A stretch of DNA of 40,942 nt from a virus: positions 1-40,942 of the IMG/VR virus record IMGVR_UViG_3300044966_000686. The stretch is one strand, 5' to 3'. The position numbers and the translations under genes are program-made. Under the pieces are notes generated by a model. The model saw only the letters and a program-made list of their open reading frames with translations, was not told where the DNA came from and ran no database searches. Shown here in pieces: positions 22,134 to 29,641 of this stretch. How positions within the stretch are numbered: the stretch's first letter is position 1; each line of letters opens with the position of its first letter.

Positions 22134-22415
22134 TTAGAGTCCTTTCGCGGTGATGTAGGTTTGGAGCGCGGTTTGGATCGCGCCGACGGCTTGCTGGGTT
22201 GCCTCGTCTGCACCTGTGAGTGAACCAAGCGCGATGCCGATGGCGGCTTCGTCAGCGGTGATGACCTCGCCGTTTTCGATGGCCGTCGGAACGAGGCGCA
22301 TGGCGACCTGCGCGTCTGAAGAGTTATCGCCCAGATACCGGCCCGTTATGGCCAAGTTGAGCGAGTATTTCGGGTATTGTTTGCCGTCGATTTCGATGGG
22401 GTTGGTAGCGTTCAT
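22134..22415 (-). CDS. Small hypothetical virion protein
   Basis: A 93-residue protein (MNATNPIEIDGKQYPKYSLNL...) with a beta-like start and a helical C-terminal half rich in alanine. No motif is recognised. It lies between two fibre-type genes in the structural operon, so it may be a fibre chaperone or minor tail component. No Shine-Dalgarno site is seen. Confidence 0.6.
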   Translation of the reverse strand: MNATNPIEIDGKQYPKYSLNLAITGRYLGDNSSDAQVAMRLVPTAIENGEVITADEAAIGIALGSLTGADEATQQAVGAIQTALQTYITAKGL

Positions 22416-22433
22416 GGTGTTTGGATTTTTGGG

Positions 22434-22802
22434 TTAAGAAAATTGGAGATTGGTTTTGTTCGACCACGCGCCGGTGGCCGATTGCTCCGAGAGAACATCC
22501 CCGGCGCTGTTGGTGGTAATTTTGTAAATTGTCCAGGCGATGGAGTCCTCGGCGGGGCCTGAGGCGGGGTAGTCTGCCCAGGCGAGGCGGCCGAGGTAGA
22601 GGTGGTCGCCGTCTACGGCGTGGAGGAGCTGGTAGTCGGAGGGGTCGCGGGGGCGGGCGAGGCGGAAAACTTCGTTGGTGTGGTCTTTGCTGTAGAGGCG
22701 GCGGTCGGCGAGGTTGAGGGCGAGGGAGCCCTGGGCCACTTGCGCGGCGGTGGGCACTCGGCCTGGAACCGTGGTGCGAAGGAGCTTGAGGACCGTGGCC
22801 AT
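22434..22802 (-). CDS. Tail fibre N-terminal-type protein
   Basis: A 122-residue protein whose first 40 residues (LKLLRTTVPGRVPTAAQVAQ, then GSLALNLADRRLYSKD) match the pattern at the base of many tail fibres: a short strand, G-x-x-P, then G-x-L-A-x-N-x-A-D-x-x-LY. The gene starting at 23601 has the same design (GEQAYNKVDGILYIGDG), so both are likely to dock to the same tail site. The remainder is beta-rich (LYLGRLAWADYP) and ends in TNLQFS. Confidence 0.65.
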   Translation of the reverse strand: MATVLKLLRTTVPGRVPTAAQVAQGSLALNLADRRLYSKDHTNEVFRLARPRDPSDYQLLHAVDGDHLYLGRLAWADYPASGPAEDSIAWTIYKITTNSAGDVLSEQSATGAWSNKTNLQFS

Positions 22803-22853
22803 TTGGGAAGTTTTGAGTTTTAAGGATTAAGTTTTAAGAAAGGGGCCCCGTGG

Positions 22854-22885
22854 AGCGATGGCGCGGGATGAACCGCGCCACCGCT
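22854..22885. terminator. Strong GC hairpin between two fibre genes
   Basis: TGGCGCGG/CCGCGCCA closes a GATGAA loop and is extended by AGCG/CGCT after one mismatch. On the - strand it is followed by CACGGGGCCCCTTTCTT. It could be an internal terminator or a processing/stability hairpin within the tail operon. An AT-rich spacer with three near-copies of TTTTAAG follows. Confidence 0.5.
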
Positions 22886-22902
22886 GTGGGGAGGGAGGGA
22901 GC

Positions 22903-23601
22903 TTAGAAGCTGCCGCCGTCGATTTCTGCCTCGAGCGCGGAAACGCGGGTCGAGATGGAGCTCTCGGCTGCTGTGGCGCGGCTGATCTCGCTGTTCAGCG
23001 AGCTGGTCACTGCGGACACTGCTGCGGCACGATCCGTGATCTCAGTTGCGAGATTTGCGGCGACGACGCCTTCGGCTGCTGTGGCACGGGCGATCTCTGA
23101 GGAGAGATTGTTGGTGAGGGTCGTGTCGGCTGCTGCGCGTGTCGTCAGCTCTGTCGCGAGATTCGCGGCGATGACGCCTTCGGCTGCGGTGGCGCGGTTG
23201 ACTTCTGCTGTCAGGGCGCTGGAAGCGCTGGCTGCGAGGGAGCTGATGGCACCGTTGAGGGTGCTGTCTGCCGATTGGAAGGCCGAGACAACCTCTGTGA
23301 GGGAGTCGAGGGCTGCACCGTCCACATTGCTGAGGACATTGTCGATGCGAGTGCCGAGAGCGAGCTCTGCGGCGACTGCACGGGAATTCTCCGAGGAGAT
23401 TGCCGATGTGCGGTTGCTGGTCTCTGTAGCGAGGGCTGCTGCGGTCGCGTAGTGGCTTCCGCCTACTGGCACGACTGCGGAGCCGTCGCCGATGTAGAGG
23501 ATTCCGTCAACTTTGTTGTAGGCTTGCTCACCTGAGAGGAGACTTGCAGGAGCTCCGGCTGCACCGGTCAACCGGCGTTTGATGCGAATGTTTGAGGGCA
23601 T
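22903..23601 (-). CDS. Coiled-coil tail fibre
   Basis: A 232-residue protein. Residues 1-40 form a fibre-base motif (IRIKRRLTGAAGAPASLLS, then GEQAYNKVDGILYIGDG). From about 50 to the end it consists of heptad-rich repeats such as EVNRATAAEGVIAANLATEL and its near-copies, indicating a long trimeric coiled coil. It ends IDGGSF. It probably forms the shaft that carries the adjacent small proteins. Confidence 0.75.
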   Translation of the reverse strand: MPSNIRIKRRLTGAAGAPASLLSGEQAYNKVDGILYIGDGSAVVPVGGSHYATAAALATETSNRTSAISSENSRAVAAELALGTRIDNVLSNVDGAALDSLTEVVSAFQSADSTLNGAISSLAASASSALTAEVNRATAAEGVIAANLATELTTRAAADTTLTNNLSSEIARATAAEGVVAANLATEITDRAAAVSAVTSSLNSEISRATAAESSISTRVSALEAEIDGGSF

Positions 23602-23646
23602 GTTATTGGATGCTTTCTATGGGGGGTTGTTACTGCGGGGTTACTC

Positions 23647-23919
23647 CTAAAACTCACCGCCGTCCGAATCGGCGACGATGGGTATGTAGGAAAGTGTGGG
23701 CGGATCCCAACGGTGGGGAATGTTGGTATCTGCGGGAAAATAGATGCGGGCTACGACGCCTGTGGCGGGGAAGTCGCCCACAGAGTCGAACCTCTGCACA
23801 TCGTCGAAATCGTCCGGGATCATCGTGCCGGAGATTTGGCCCGAGGAGTCGAGCTGCGCCACCTGGGCGGTGGTCGAGATCATGTTTCCCGTGAGGGGAT
23901 CGAACGAAACTTGCGACAT
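23647..23919 (-). CDS. Small tail-associated protein
   Basis: A 90-residue, beta-rich protein (MSQVSFDPLTGNMISTTAQV...) ending DSDGGEF, a close echo of the IDGGSF end of the coiled-coil fibre encoded next to it. Its middle (GVVARIYFPADTNIPHRWD) resembles small capping domains of fibres. A virion role is inferred from context; function unknown. Confidence 0.6.
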   Translation of the reverse strand: MSQVSFDPLTGNMISTTAQVAQLDSSGQISGTMIPDDFDDVQRFDSVGDFPATGVVARIYFPADTNIPHRWDPPTLSYIPIVADSDGGEF

Positions 23920-23921
23920 GG

Positions 23922-24209
23922 TTACGCGAATGGGGGATACTGAACGAAGGAAGTTTTGAGCTGGGCGTTGTCAGTCGCGGGAACGCCACCGAAATAGGTC
24001 ATGCGGATGCGGGCGACTGCGGTTCCGGCGAAGGAGTATTCGGTGTAATCGGTGTTGTTCGTGGCACCGACTTTGAAGACTTCAAACTTGTCGTAGAGAG
24101 GAACTGGAAATCCGGTGGTGACTCGCAGAGCCCCATCTGATGTGGCTTGGACGGGCTGCACGATGCCAGCAGAGGAGCGGGCGGCGATCTGGACGGTGGG
24201 GTTACTCAT
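23922..24209 (-). CDS. Small hypothetical virion protein
   Basis: A 95-residue protein (MSNPTVQIAARSSAGIVQPV...) that looks all-beta (VQIAARSS, ALRVTTGFPVPLYDKFEVF). It is preceded by a short-spaced promoter-like site, so it may begin a separate transcript covering the fibre genes. No family is recognised; head-tail joining or decoration is possible. Confidence 0.55.
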   Translation of the reverse strand: MSNPTVQIAARSSAGIVQPVQATSDGALRVTTGFPVPLYDKFEVFKVGATNNTDYTEYSFAGTAVARIRMTYFGGVPATDNAQLKTSFVQYPPFA

Positions 24210-24221
24210 GTCGTTAATTTA

Positions 24222-24241
24222 ATTATGGTGAAGGGTGTCAA
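24222..24241 (-). promoter_or_regulatory. Short-spaced promoter-like site before the fibre genes
   Basis: Read on the - strand: TTGACA, 8 bp (CCCTTCAC), CATAAT, then 12 nt to the ATG at 24209. One mismatch to TATAAT; otherwise it matches the sites at 12571, 19725 and 31761. Confidence 0.5.
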
Positions 24242-24248
24242 GGGGTGA

Positions 24249-25193
24249 TTATTGGAAGCTGGCGGAGTAGCGGCGGACCTCGCCTCGGCGGAGCCACGCG
24301 TCGTCCATCGCTTTGAGGAGTTGCCCCTCGGCGCGGGCCGTGAGGTAGTTGGATTTGTTCTCCATGCCAGGCTCTTCGAGCATGATGGAGGCAAGGCCGC
24401 TGGTCTTAATGTAGTCTCCGAGAAAAAACGGAATGGCTTGCTTGGACCAGTAGCCGGTATTCGTTGGCGCATTGCCGGTGGTGGCGAGGGTGGCGCGGTA
24501 GCAGTCGCCGGTGGGGTTGTGGTAAACGAGGTCGCCGCTCGCATAGGCAGTCTGGGCCTCGTAGCTGGCAATAGTGAGTTCCGGCACTGGCTCGCAAAAG
24601 CTGATGTAAACCGTGCCGCCAGCGTAGGCGGTATCTGTAATGAGAAGCCGGTCGGCAGTGATGCTGAATTTCAGCGAATACGCGAGCGAGGTGTCGGGGT
24701 TTGACGCATACACGGCAGAGACTGAGCCAATGGGCGTGCGGCCCTCCGAATAAAGCAACACATACGGGATTTCAGTAGATGGCGAATTTTGGCTATCCTC
24801 GACATAGGTCGCGGTGAGTCGGTTGTTCCACGCCACATTCAGCGCGGTGTCGATGTTAAGGGCTGCACCGGCGGCATTGGTGGTGACGCGCTTGATGCGC
24901 CACACGGCTTGGTCAAAGGTGCTGCCCTCGATGGCGCGGCCAATGTAGGAGACCGTCCCGGCATAGTCGCTCTCATAGGTGTATCCGCCTTCGGCAAAGC
25001 CTGCACCCAAGACGATGCGCTCCTCGATATGGTTGATCTCGGGCCAATCGAAAAAGGTCCAAGCGTAGTTGACGGCCTCCTGCACATAGTCCATCACCAG
25101 AGCCCCGCGACGCGCATTCTCAGGCAGGTTGGGATCGATCCCTGCCCTGGCTGTAATACTGTCGAGGAGCTGCTGGAGGCGGACGGTTTTCAT
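24249..25193 (-). CDS. Head-tail adaptor-like protein with inserted carbohydrate-binding-like module
   Basis: A 314-residue paralogue of the protein starting at 26042: both begin M(R/K)TV..Q.(V/L)LD....R.GIDP-like and have similar helical ends. The layout fits adaptor (T7 gp11-type) proteins that sit below the portal. At about 205-255 it has an extra segment with ASGDLVYHNPTGDCYRA, then NTGYWSKQ: the pattern GDLV..., Y-x-A, W of type 5/12 carbohydrate-binding modules. The paralogue lacks this insert, so it may add a sugar-binding surface to the tail. Spacing to the upstream gene is 3 bp. Confidence 0.65.
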   Translation of the reverse strand: MKTVRLQQLLDSITARAGIDPNLPENARRGALVMDYVQEAVNYAWTFFDWPEINHIEERIVLGAGFAEGGYTYESDYAGTVSYIGRAIEGSTFDQAVWRIKRVTTNAAGAALNIDTALNVAWNNRLTATYVEDSQNSPSTEIPYVLLYSEGRTPIGSVSAVYASNPDTSLAYSLKFSITADRLLITDTAYAGGTVYISFCEPVPELTIASYEAQTAYASGDLVYHNPTGDCYRATLATTGNAPTNTGYWSKQAIPFFLGDYIKTSGLASIMLEEPGMENKSNYLTARAEGQLLKAMDDAWLRRGEVRRYSASFQ

Positions 25194-25196
25194 GCG

Positions 25197-26042
25197 TTAC
25201 TGGCGAACGGCTTTGTCGAGTGCGCTGGCGATGGGGCTGGAGGAGGTCCGCTGCATCGGAGTGCTTGGGAAGAGGTCGCGGCGGTTGCCCTGCAAGCGAG
25301 TCTGGCCCTGCTTGAGCTCGATGATGTCCATCTCCTTCTGGAGCGCATCAGCGGCCAAGCCATCCATGTAGGAGGCTTTGTCGAACTGCCCGTCTTCGCG
25401 CAGAGCGTCGGCAGCGGCCGAGAATTTGACATACTCGGAAATCACGCGAGGGAAGTCATCGTCGTTCGAGCTGGTGTTGAACATGGTCGGACGAATGGTG
25501 AACTCCACATACACCTCGTTCGGCGTTGCATTTGTGAACTGAGTCGGGCCTACGATGGCTCCCGAGTCTGTGACCCAAAAGTTCACTCGCTCGGCATAGC
25601 GCACCACACGAGGATCCTGGCGGTAAACATGCATCACCTCGCCAATCGGCGTCGCCGCCGTGGTGGCTGAGGTGGCCGTAAAGGTCTGGTCGAAATCAAT
25701 CGAGCGCACGAAATCGGTGAGAGTCGCGGCCGAGGTCCATGTCGCCGTGACGGTAGGCAGCACGCCAGCCAAGCCAGCAGCAATCTTGCGGTAGTATTGG
25801 CTAAGGTAAAAAACCTCTGCGCCGGTAGCGTAAACGACTGCCGCATCAAAAGTCGGGCGGAACTGCCGCTTCTCGATTGCCGAAAGCTCAGGCCACTTGT
25901 AAGCCTCCCACGCAAAGCGGGTGCGGGTGTTGATATATTCAGTGAGCGCAGACGCCGTGGATGGCTGGATAGTCTGCGTTGGGTCAAGCCCGATGCGGGC
26001 TGCGGCTCCGTCGAGGACGGATTGGAATGTTACGGTTCTCAT
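25197..26042 (-). CDS. Head-tail adaptor-like protein
   Basis: A 281-residue protein starting MRTVTFQSVLDGAAARIGLD. A helical N-terminus, a beta-rich middle (about 70-190) and a helical C-terminus (about 205-265, YVKFSAAADALREDGQFDKA) fit podovirus adaptor/tail tubular A proteins. It follows the portal gene directly, the usual place for this function. The gene has a paralogue next to it (24249-25193). The exact family is not certain from sequence reading alone. Confidence 0.65.
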   Translation of the reverse strand: MRTVTFQSVLDGAAARIGLDPTQTIQPSTASALTEYINTRTRFAWEAYKWPELSAIEKRQFRPTFDAAVVYATGAEVFYLSQYYRKIAAGLAGVLPTVTATWTSAATLTDFVRSIDFDQTFTATSATTAATPIGEVMHVYRQDPRVVRYAERVNFWVTDSGAIVGPTQFTNATPNEVYVEFTIRPTMFNTSSNDDDFPRVISEYVKFSAAADALREDGQFDKASYMDGLAADALQKEMDIIELKQGQTRLQGNRRDLFPSTPMQRTSSSPIASALDKAVRQ

Positions 26043-26048
26043 GGCGAT

Positions 26049-28166
26049 TTATTGGGGGGTGGGTTGTTGGGGGGTGGGTTGTTGGGGGGATTGTTGCAAC
26101 GCGGGCAGGGTGCCTTGGCGGCCGATCTGGGCGTTTTGTTGTTGCTGCATCTGGAAGTTGAAGCCCTTCATGCGGGCCTCGATCATCGAGCGGAAAATCT
26201 CGTCTTGCTGGAGGCGTTGTTGCAGGGCGGGGTTGGCTTGGATGATGCCTTGCAGAACTTGGGCGCGGAGCTGGTGGTTTTGGCCTTCGCCTGGGAGTTC
26301 GGGTTCGGTGCCTGCGGCGATCTTCGTGAAGGCAAGTTGCTCTTCGTTGGACTCGATGGCGGCGGCGGGGCCGGGGTCGCGGACCAAAATATCGGCGAGG
26401 TTTGGATCCACGGCAGCCATGATGAATTTCACGAGTCCGGCGCGGTCGATGACACCGGCGACATCCATAGGGACGATGGCTTGGGAGATATAGTTCAGCT
26501 TCACGCCGAGGGCTTCGGCATCGAGGTTCTTGGCGTCCCAATCAATGATGAGGTCGAACTTGCCTTGGATGCTTTCGCGGTCGGCCTGGAAGGGGAGAGC
26601 CTGCCCGCCGGAGACGCGGAGGATTTGCACCGGCAGCATGTATTGCTGCATGAGCTGGTAGGTCTGTGTGATAATCGCTTTAAAGTCGCGGAGCCAACGG
26701 TCCACCGTGTGCTGGGTGACAAGGGCGACATAGTTGGGATCGACTCCATCGCCCGACATCCCAAAATATTCGTTCACATCGCGGCGGACGGCACGTTCGA
26801 TCTCGATGGTTCCCTGGTCGGCCGGCGGCGGCGACATCCAGCCAAACTCATTCGGCCGGCGCTCGGGGATTTGCACGGCTGGGCCGAGGATAATGTCGAG
26901 CTTGCCGCGATTGGCTGGCACTCGCATGGGGGGCAGGAGGGCGATTCCGGCGCGGTCGGTGCGGTAGTCGCGCTGGGTCTTAATCTCGGACTGCATGGTC
27001 GAGACGATCTCGGGGATGCCACGGGCTTCGAGGATGCACCGGCTCACGCGCTCGCGGGCCAGCTCGATGAAGGGATACTCGCCGTGGGAGTAGGAGGAGA
27101 GCTCTTCCTTGGCAAAGATGTCCACATTGGGGTGCATGACACGGCACATGACCTTGGTGGCTCCGGTCTTCTCGTCAGTCTCCTTGCTATAAACATGCCA
27201 GATTTCCACCAGGTCGCGGTGATCTTGCCAGAGGATGTTGTCGCGGCGGTTTTGATTCTGCTGCGAATAGACGGGCCAGAGGCTTGCGCCCTTGTAGTTC
27301 TCTGCCTTCTCGTAAAATTCGTAGGGGTAGCCCTCGGTAAGTGTGCGCTCTTCCAGCTCCTCGCAAGTCACCATCTCGCGGCGGGCGATCCATGGGGCGC
27401 GTTGGAGGTCGTAGGTGGCGGTGGGGAAGATGACATCGTTGAAGGGCTCGAGGGCGGTCCACTCGGGCTTGCTCTCAAAAATATAGGGCACCGAGTATTC
27501 CACCGTGCCGCCTTCACGGAGCTTGCGGATATTGGCGGCGGTGCCGGTGCCGGGGGCATATTGCTCGGCGAGCTCGATGGCGACTTCCTCTTGGAGCGGG
27601 TCGAGGATGGCGCCGATGAGCATGGCAAAGGGCGAGTTCGGGTCGCCTTGCTCTTGGGCCATGAGGATGATGTCTTCGAGGCTGACGGATTTTTCCTCGA
27701 TGCGTGTCGTGGTTTTCCAGAACACGCCCATGATGGCGATGCCGTAGGTGGCGCGGATGTTGAGGGCGAGTTCGAGTTCGCGCCGGAGGTCGCTGGCGCA
27801 GTGGGTGAAGAGCATCCACTTCAACACGGCCTCGGCGGCCGTGCGGGAGAGGGCGTCGGAGGATTCGACCGGCATCATTTGCAAGCGGGCGGCAAAGGTG
27901 GCGGTGAGGCAAAGCTGGGCCTCGCGGTTGCAGACGAGATCGGCGAGGCGGATGCGGCTGTCGGCGGAGCCTTCCCAGGGGAAAACATTTTTGCCGTAGT
28001 TGCTGGCCCACTTGCGGCCATCGGAGGATTGGCCATCCCACAGAGCCATGCGGGTGTCGTAGTTCCGCGAGCGGACGGAGGAGAACCAGCCGCCATCGGT
28101 GGCGGCTTCGGTGAGCTGGCCGATCCAGTATTTTGTGTCGCGGTCTGGCTCGTCGGATTCAGTCAT
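26049..28166 (-). CDS. Portal protein
   Basis: A 705-residue protein at the expected place between capsid and adaptor genes. Features fit podovirus portals: N-terminal KYWIGQLTEAATDGGWFSS, long alternating helices and strands, and a C-terminal region (about 590-670) of helices. It should form the ring at one capsid vertex through which DNA enters and leaves. The last 35 residues are glutamine-rich, encoded by a short tandem repeat (26051-26090). The start at 28166 overlaps the upstream stop by ATGA; longer starts would overlap more. Confidence 0.8.
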   Translation of the reverse strand: MTESDEPDRDTKYWIGQLTEAATDGGWFSSVRSRNYDTRMALWDGQSSDGRKWASNYGKNVFPWEGSADSRIRLADLVCNREAQLCLTATFAARLQMMPVESSDALSRTAAEAVLKWMLFTHCASDLRRELELALNIRATYGIAIMGVFWKTTTRIEEKSVSLEDIILMAQEQGDPNSPFAMLIGAILDPLQEEVAIELAEQYAPGTGTAANIRKLREGGTVEYSVPYIFESKPEWTALEPFNDVIFPTATYDLQRAPWIARREMVTCEELEERTLTEGYPYEFYEKAENYKGASLWPVYSQQNQNRRDNILWQDHRDLVEIWHVYSKETDEKTGATKVMCRVMHPNVDIFAKEELSSYSHGEYPFIELARERVSRCILEARGIPEIVSTMQSEIKTQRDYRTDRAGIALLPPMRVPANRGKLDIILGPAVQIPERRPNEFGWMSPPPADQGTIEIERAVRRDVNEYFGMSGDGVDPNYVALVTQHTVDRWLRDFKAIITQTYQLMQQYMLPVQILRVSGGQALPFQADRESIQGKFDLIIDWDAKNLDAEALGVKLNYISQAIVPMDVAGVIDRAGLVKFIMAAVDPNLADILVRDPGPAAAIESNEEQLAFTKIAAGTEPELPGEGQNHQLRAQVLQGIIQANPALQQRLQQDEIFRSMIEARMKGFNFQMQQQQNAQIGRQGTLPALQQSPQQPTPQQPTPQ
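26051..26090. repeat. Short tandem repeat in the portal C-terminus
   Basis: Two and a half copies of a 16-18-bp G/T-rich unit (TTGGGGGGTGGGTTG) encode the last PTPQQPTPQ residues of the portal protein. Repeat slippage could change the tail length without breaking the frame only in steps of whole codons. Confidence 0.6.
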
Positions 28167-28510
28167 GCTGTTCGTAGGCCGGGCATGAGGATGGCGAACT
28201 TCCCTGTGCCGCCGCATTTCACGACGCATTGAGGGAAGTTGCGTTTGAACCAGGCGATGAAATCGGAATCACGCCAGCAGCCGGGGACTTTCCAATTCCA
28301 GAAGTGATAAATTTGGGGGTCAACGGAAAGGGTCAAAGCGCCCACACCTTCGATGGAGCGGAGGTCTTGCTTGGCGTGGTCGGCGGCGATGGCGTGCTGG
28401 CGGGCGTCGGCCTGCACGGCGCGGGAGTTCCACTGCTCGAAGAGTTCGCTTTTTGCTCCTTCGGCGAGGTCGCCGGGGAGGTCGCTGAGGGCTTCTTTGA
28501 GGATTTCCAT
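28163..28510 (-). CDS. Small hypothetical protein between capsid and portal
   Basis: A 115-residue protein (MEILKEALSDLPGDLAEGAK...). The first half is helical; the second half contains IYHFWNWKVPGCWRDSDFIAWFKRNF, aromatic-rich, then CVVKCGG. No family is recognised. It lies between the capsid and portal genes in the structural operon, so a minor capsid or head-completion function is likely. The start is at the ATG after TTGACA; an in-frame TTG two codons earlier is possible. Confidence 0.6.
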   Translation of the reverse strand: MEILKEALSDLPGDLAEGAKSELFEQWNSRAVQADARQHAIAADHAKQDLRSIEGVGALTLSVDPQIYHFWNWKVPGCWRDSDFIAWFKRNFPQCVVKCGGTGKFAILMPGLRTA

Positions 28511-28523
28511 TGTCAAAAAGGGG

Positions 28524-28574
28524 AGCCCGGTTGCCGGTGGCCTGTCCTGAGACGAGGGGCCACCGGCAAGGGCT
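28524..28574. terminator. Long perfect hairpin after the capsid gene
   Basis: TTGCCGGTGGCC (28531-28542) pairs perfectly with its complement at 28558-28569 around a 15-nt loop, and an outer AGCCC/GGGCT stem extends it past a 2-nt bulge. It stands 12 bp after the capsid stop on the - strand. There is no T-run, so partial termination or protection of capsid mRNA is more likely than full termination. Confidence 0.65.
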
Positions 28575-28585
28575 GGGGGGCGGAA

Positions 28586-29596
28586 TTAGGTCGTTGCGGC
28601 AAATTTGCCGAGAACCTGCGGGTTGCTGACCGCTACGCCGAAGATGGCGTCGCAGAAGCCACGGCGTCCACCGCCACGGTCTTCAAGCTCTTCCATTCTT
28701 GGTTTGCGATTGAACCCGATGGAAACGAGGTCCATGTCGAGCACATAGCCGCGAGCGGCTGAAACGGCGGCTGCCGCGCCATGAGCGAGGTAGGTCGAGA
28801 CATGCAGCGAGAGAACGCCGAAGTCGCCTTCGTAGATGTCGATGGTGTTTACGATCTTCTTGTCGGAAACATTGGCGTTGAAGGTGCGCACGGAGGACAT
28901 GACATTCGTGCTGCCCGCTTGGGTGCGGATGAAGTTTGTGAACGCACGCTTGAGAGCGACGCCGCAAACGAGGTCGTAGTTCCGGCGAGCGCGGCGCACG
29001 CCGTAGATGCTCTGAAGCACGTCGATGACATTGTTCTCTGTGAGAGAAGTGGTCGCGGTCGTGTTGATCGAAGCCGCTGGGGTGCGGAACGTGGTGTCCA
29101 CTGCGGTAGCCGTATCAGCCTGCGCTGTGGATTTGATCCACTCGCCGACGCCACGGGTCTTGTAGGGGTTTGCGCCAGATTGCACCTGGCTGTCATTGTC
29201 GGAGCCCATGATGGCTTCGATGTCGATCTTCAGCTCAACGAGAGCTTTGGCAGCGGACTTGTTGAACGCTTGCTTTTTGCCGACTCCTGCGAGGTCGGCG
29301 ACATTTTCAACGAGGTCGTCCACTTGGAACGCCCGGCGCACTTTCTGGATGCGGCCGCTGAGGAGGACGCGGTTAGCGTGCTGGTCGTCGAAGCTGGTGA
29401 CATCATCGGAAGCGAGGACGCCTGCTGTCTGCGGGTCGTTGTAGCGGTCGGCAGGCCACTGGAAGAGCACATTGGTTGGCTCCTTGGCCTTTTTGCACAT
29501 GGAGAAAAGCGGTGTATCGCCGGGTTCGATGAGGACCATTGCGTCGGAGAGATCCTCGCGTTGGCCTTTGACTGTCGTGATGGGTGTAGCTGCCAT
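28586..29596 (-). CDS. Major capsid protein (DUF5309/SU10-like)
   Basis: A 336-residue protein beginning MAATPITTVKGQREDLSDAM, then IEPGDTPLFSMCKK, the pattern of the DUF5309/SU10-type major capsid family with an HK97 fold. Further family-like segments are RVLLSGRIQKVRRAFQVDD and VLDMDLVSIGFNRKPRMEEL near the end. It should form the capsid shell. The scaffold gene lies 45 bp upstream, and a strong hairpin follows the stop, which may help keep its mRNA abundant. Length is normal for the family. Confidence 0.85.
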   Translation of the reverse strand: MAATPITTVKGQREDLSDAMVLIEPGDTPLFSMCKKAKEPTNVLFQWPADRYNDPQTAGVLASDDVTSFDDQHANRVLLSGRIQKVRRAFQVDDLVENVADLAGVGKKQAFNKSAAKALVELKIDIEAIMGSDNDSQVQSGANPYKTRGVGEWIKSTAQADTATAVDTTFRTPAASINTTATTSLTENNVIDVLQSIYGVRRARRNYDLVCGVALKRAFTNFIRTQAGSTNVMSSVRTFNANVSDKKIVNTIDIYEGDFGVLSLHVSTYLAHGAAAAVSAARGYVLDMDLVSIGFNRKPRMEELEDRGGGRRGFCDAIFGVAVSNPQVLGKFAATT

Positions 29597-29641
29597 AATA
29601 TTCTGGGGGTGGGGTTAGGTTTGGGGGGGCATTGGGGTTAG

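Noticed and set aside
25797-28232. An 811-codon open frame on the + strand opposite the portal and adaptor genes
   Set aside because: It is antisense to clear virion genes with ATGA-coupled starts, has no recognisable domains, and arises from GC-rich codon bias.
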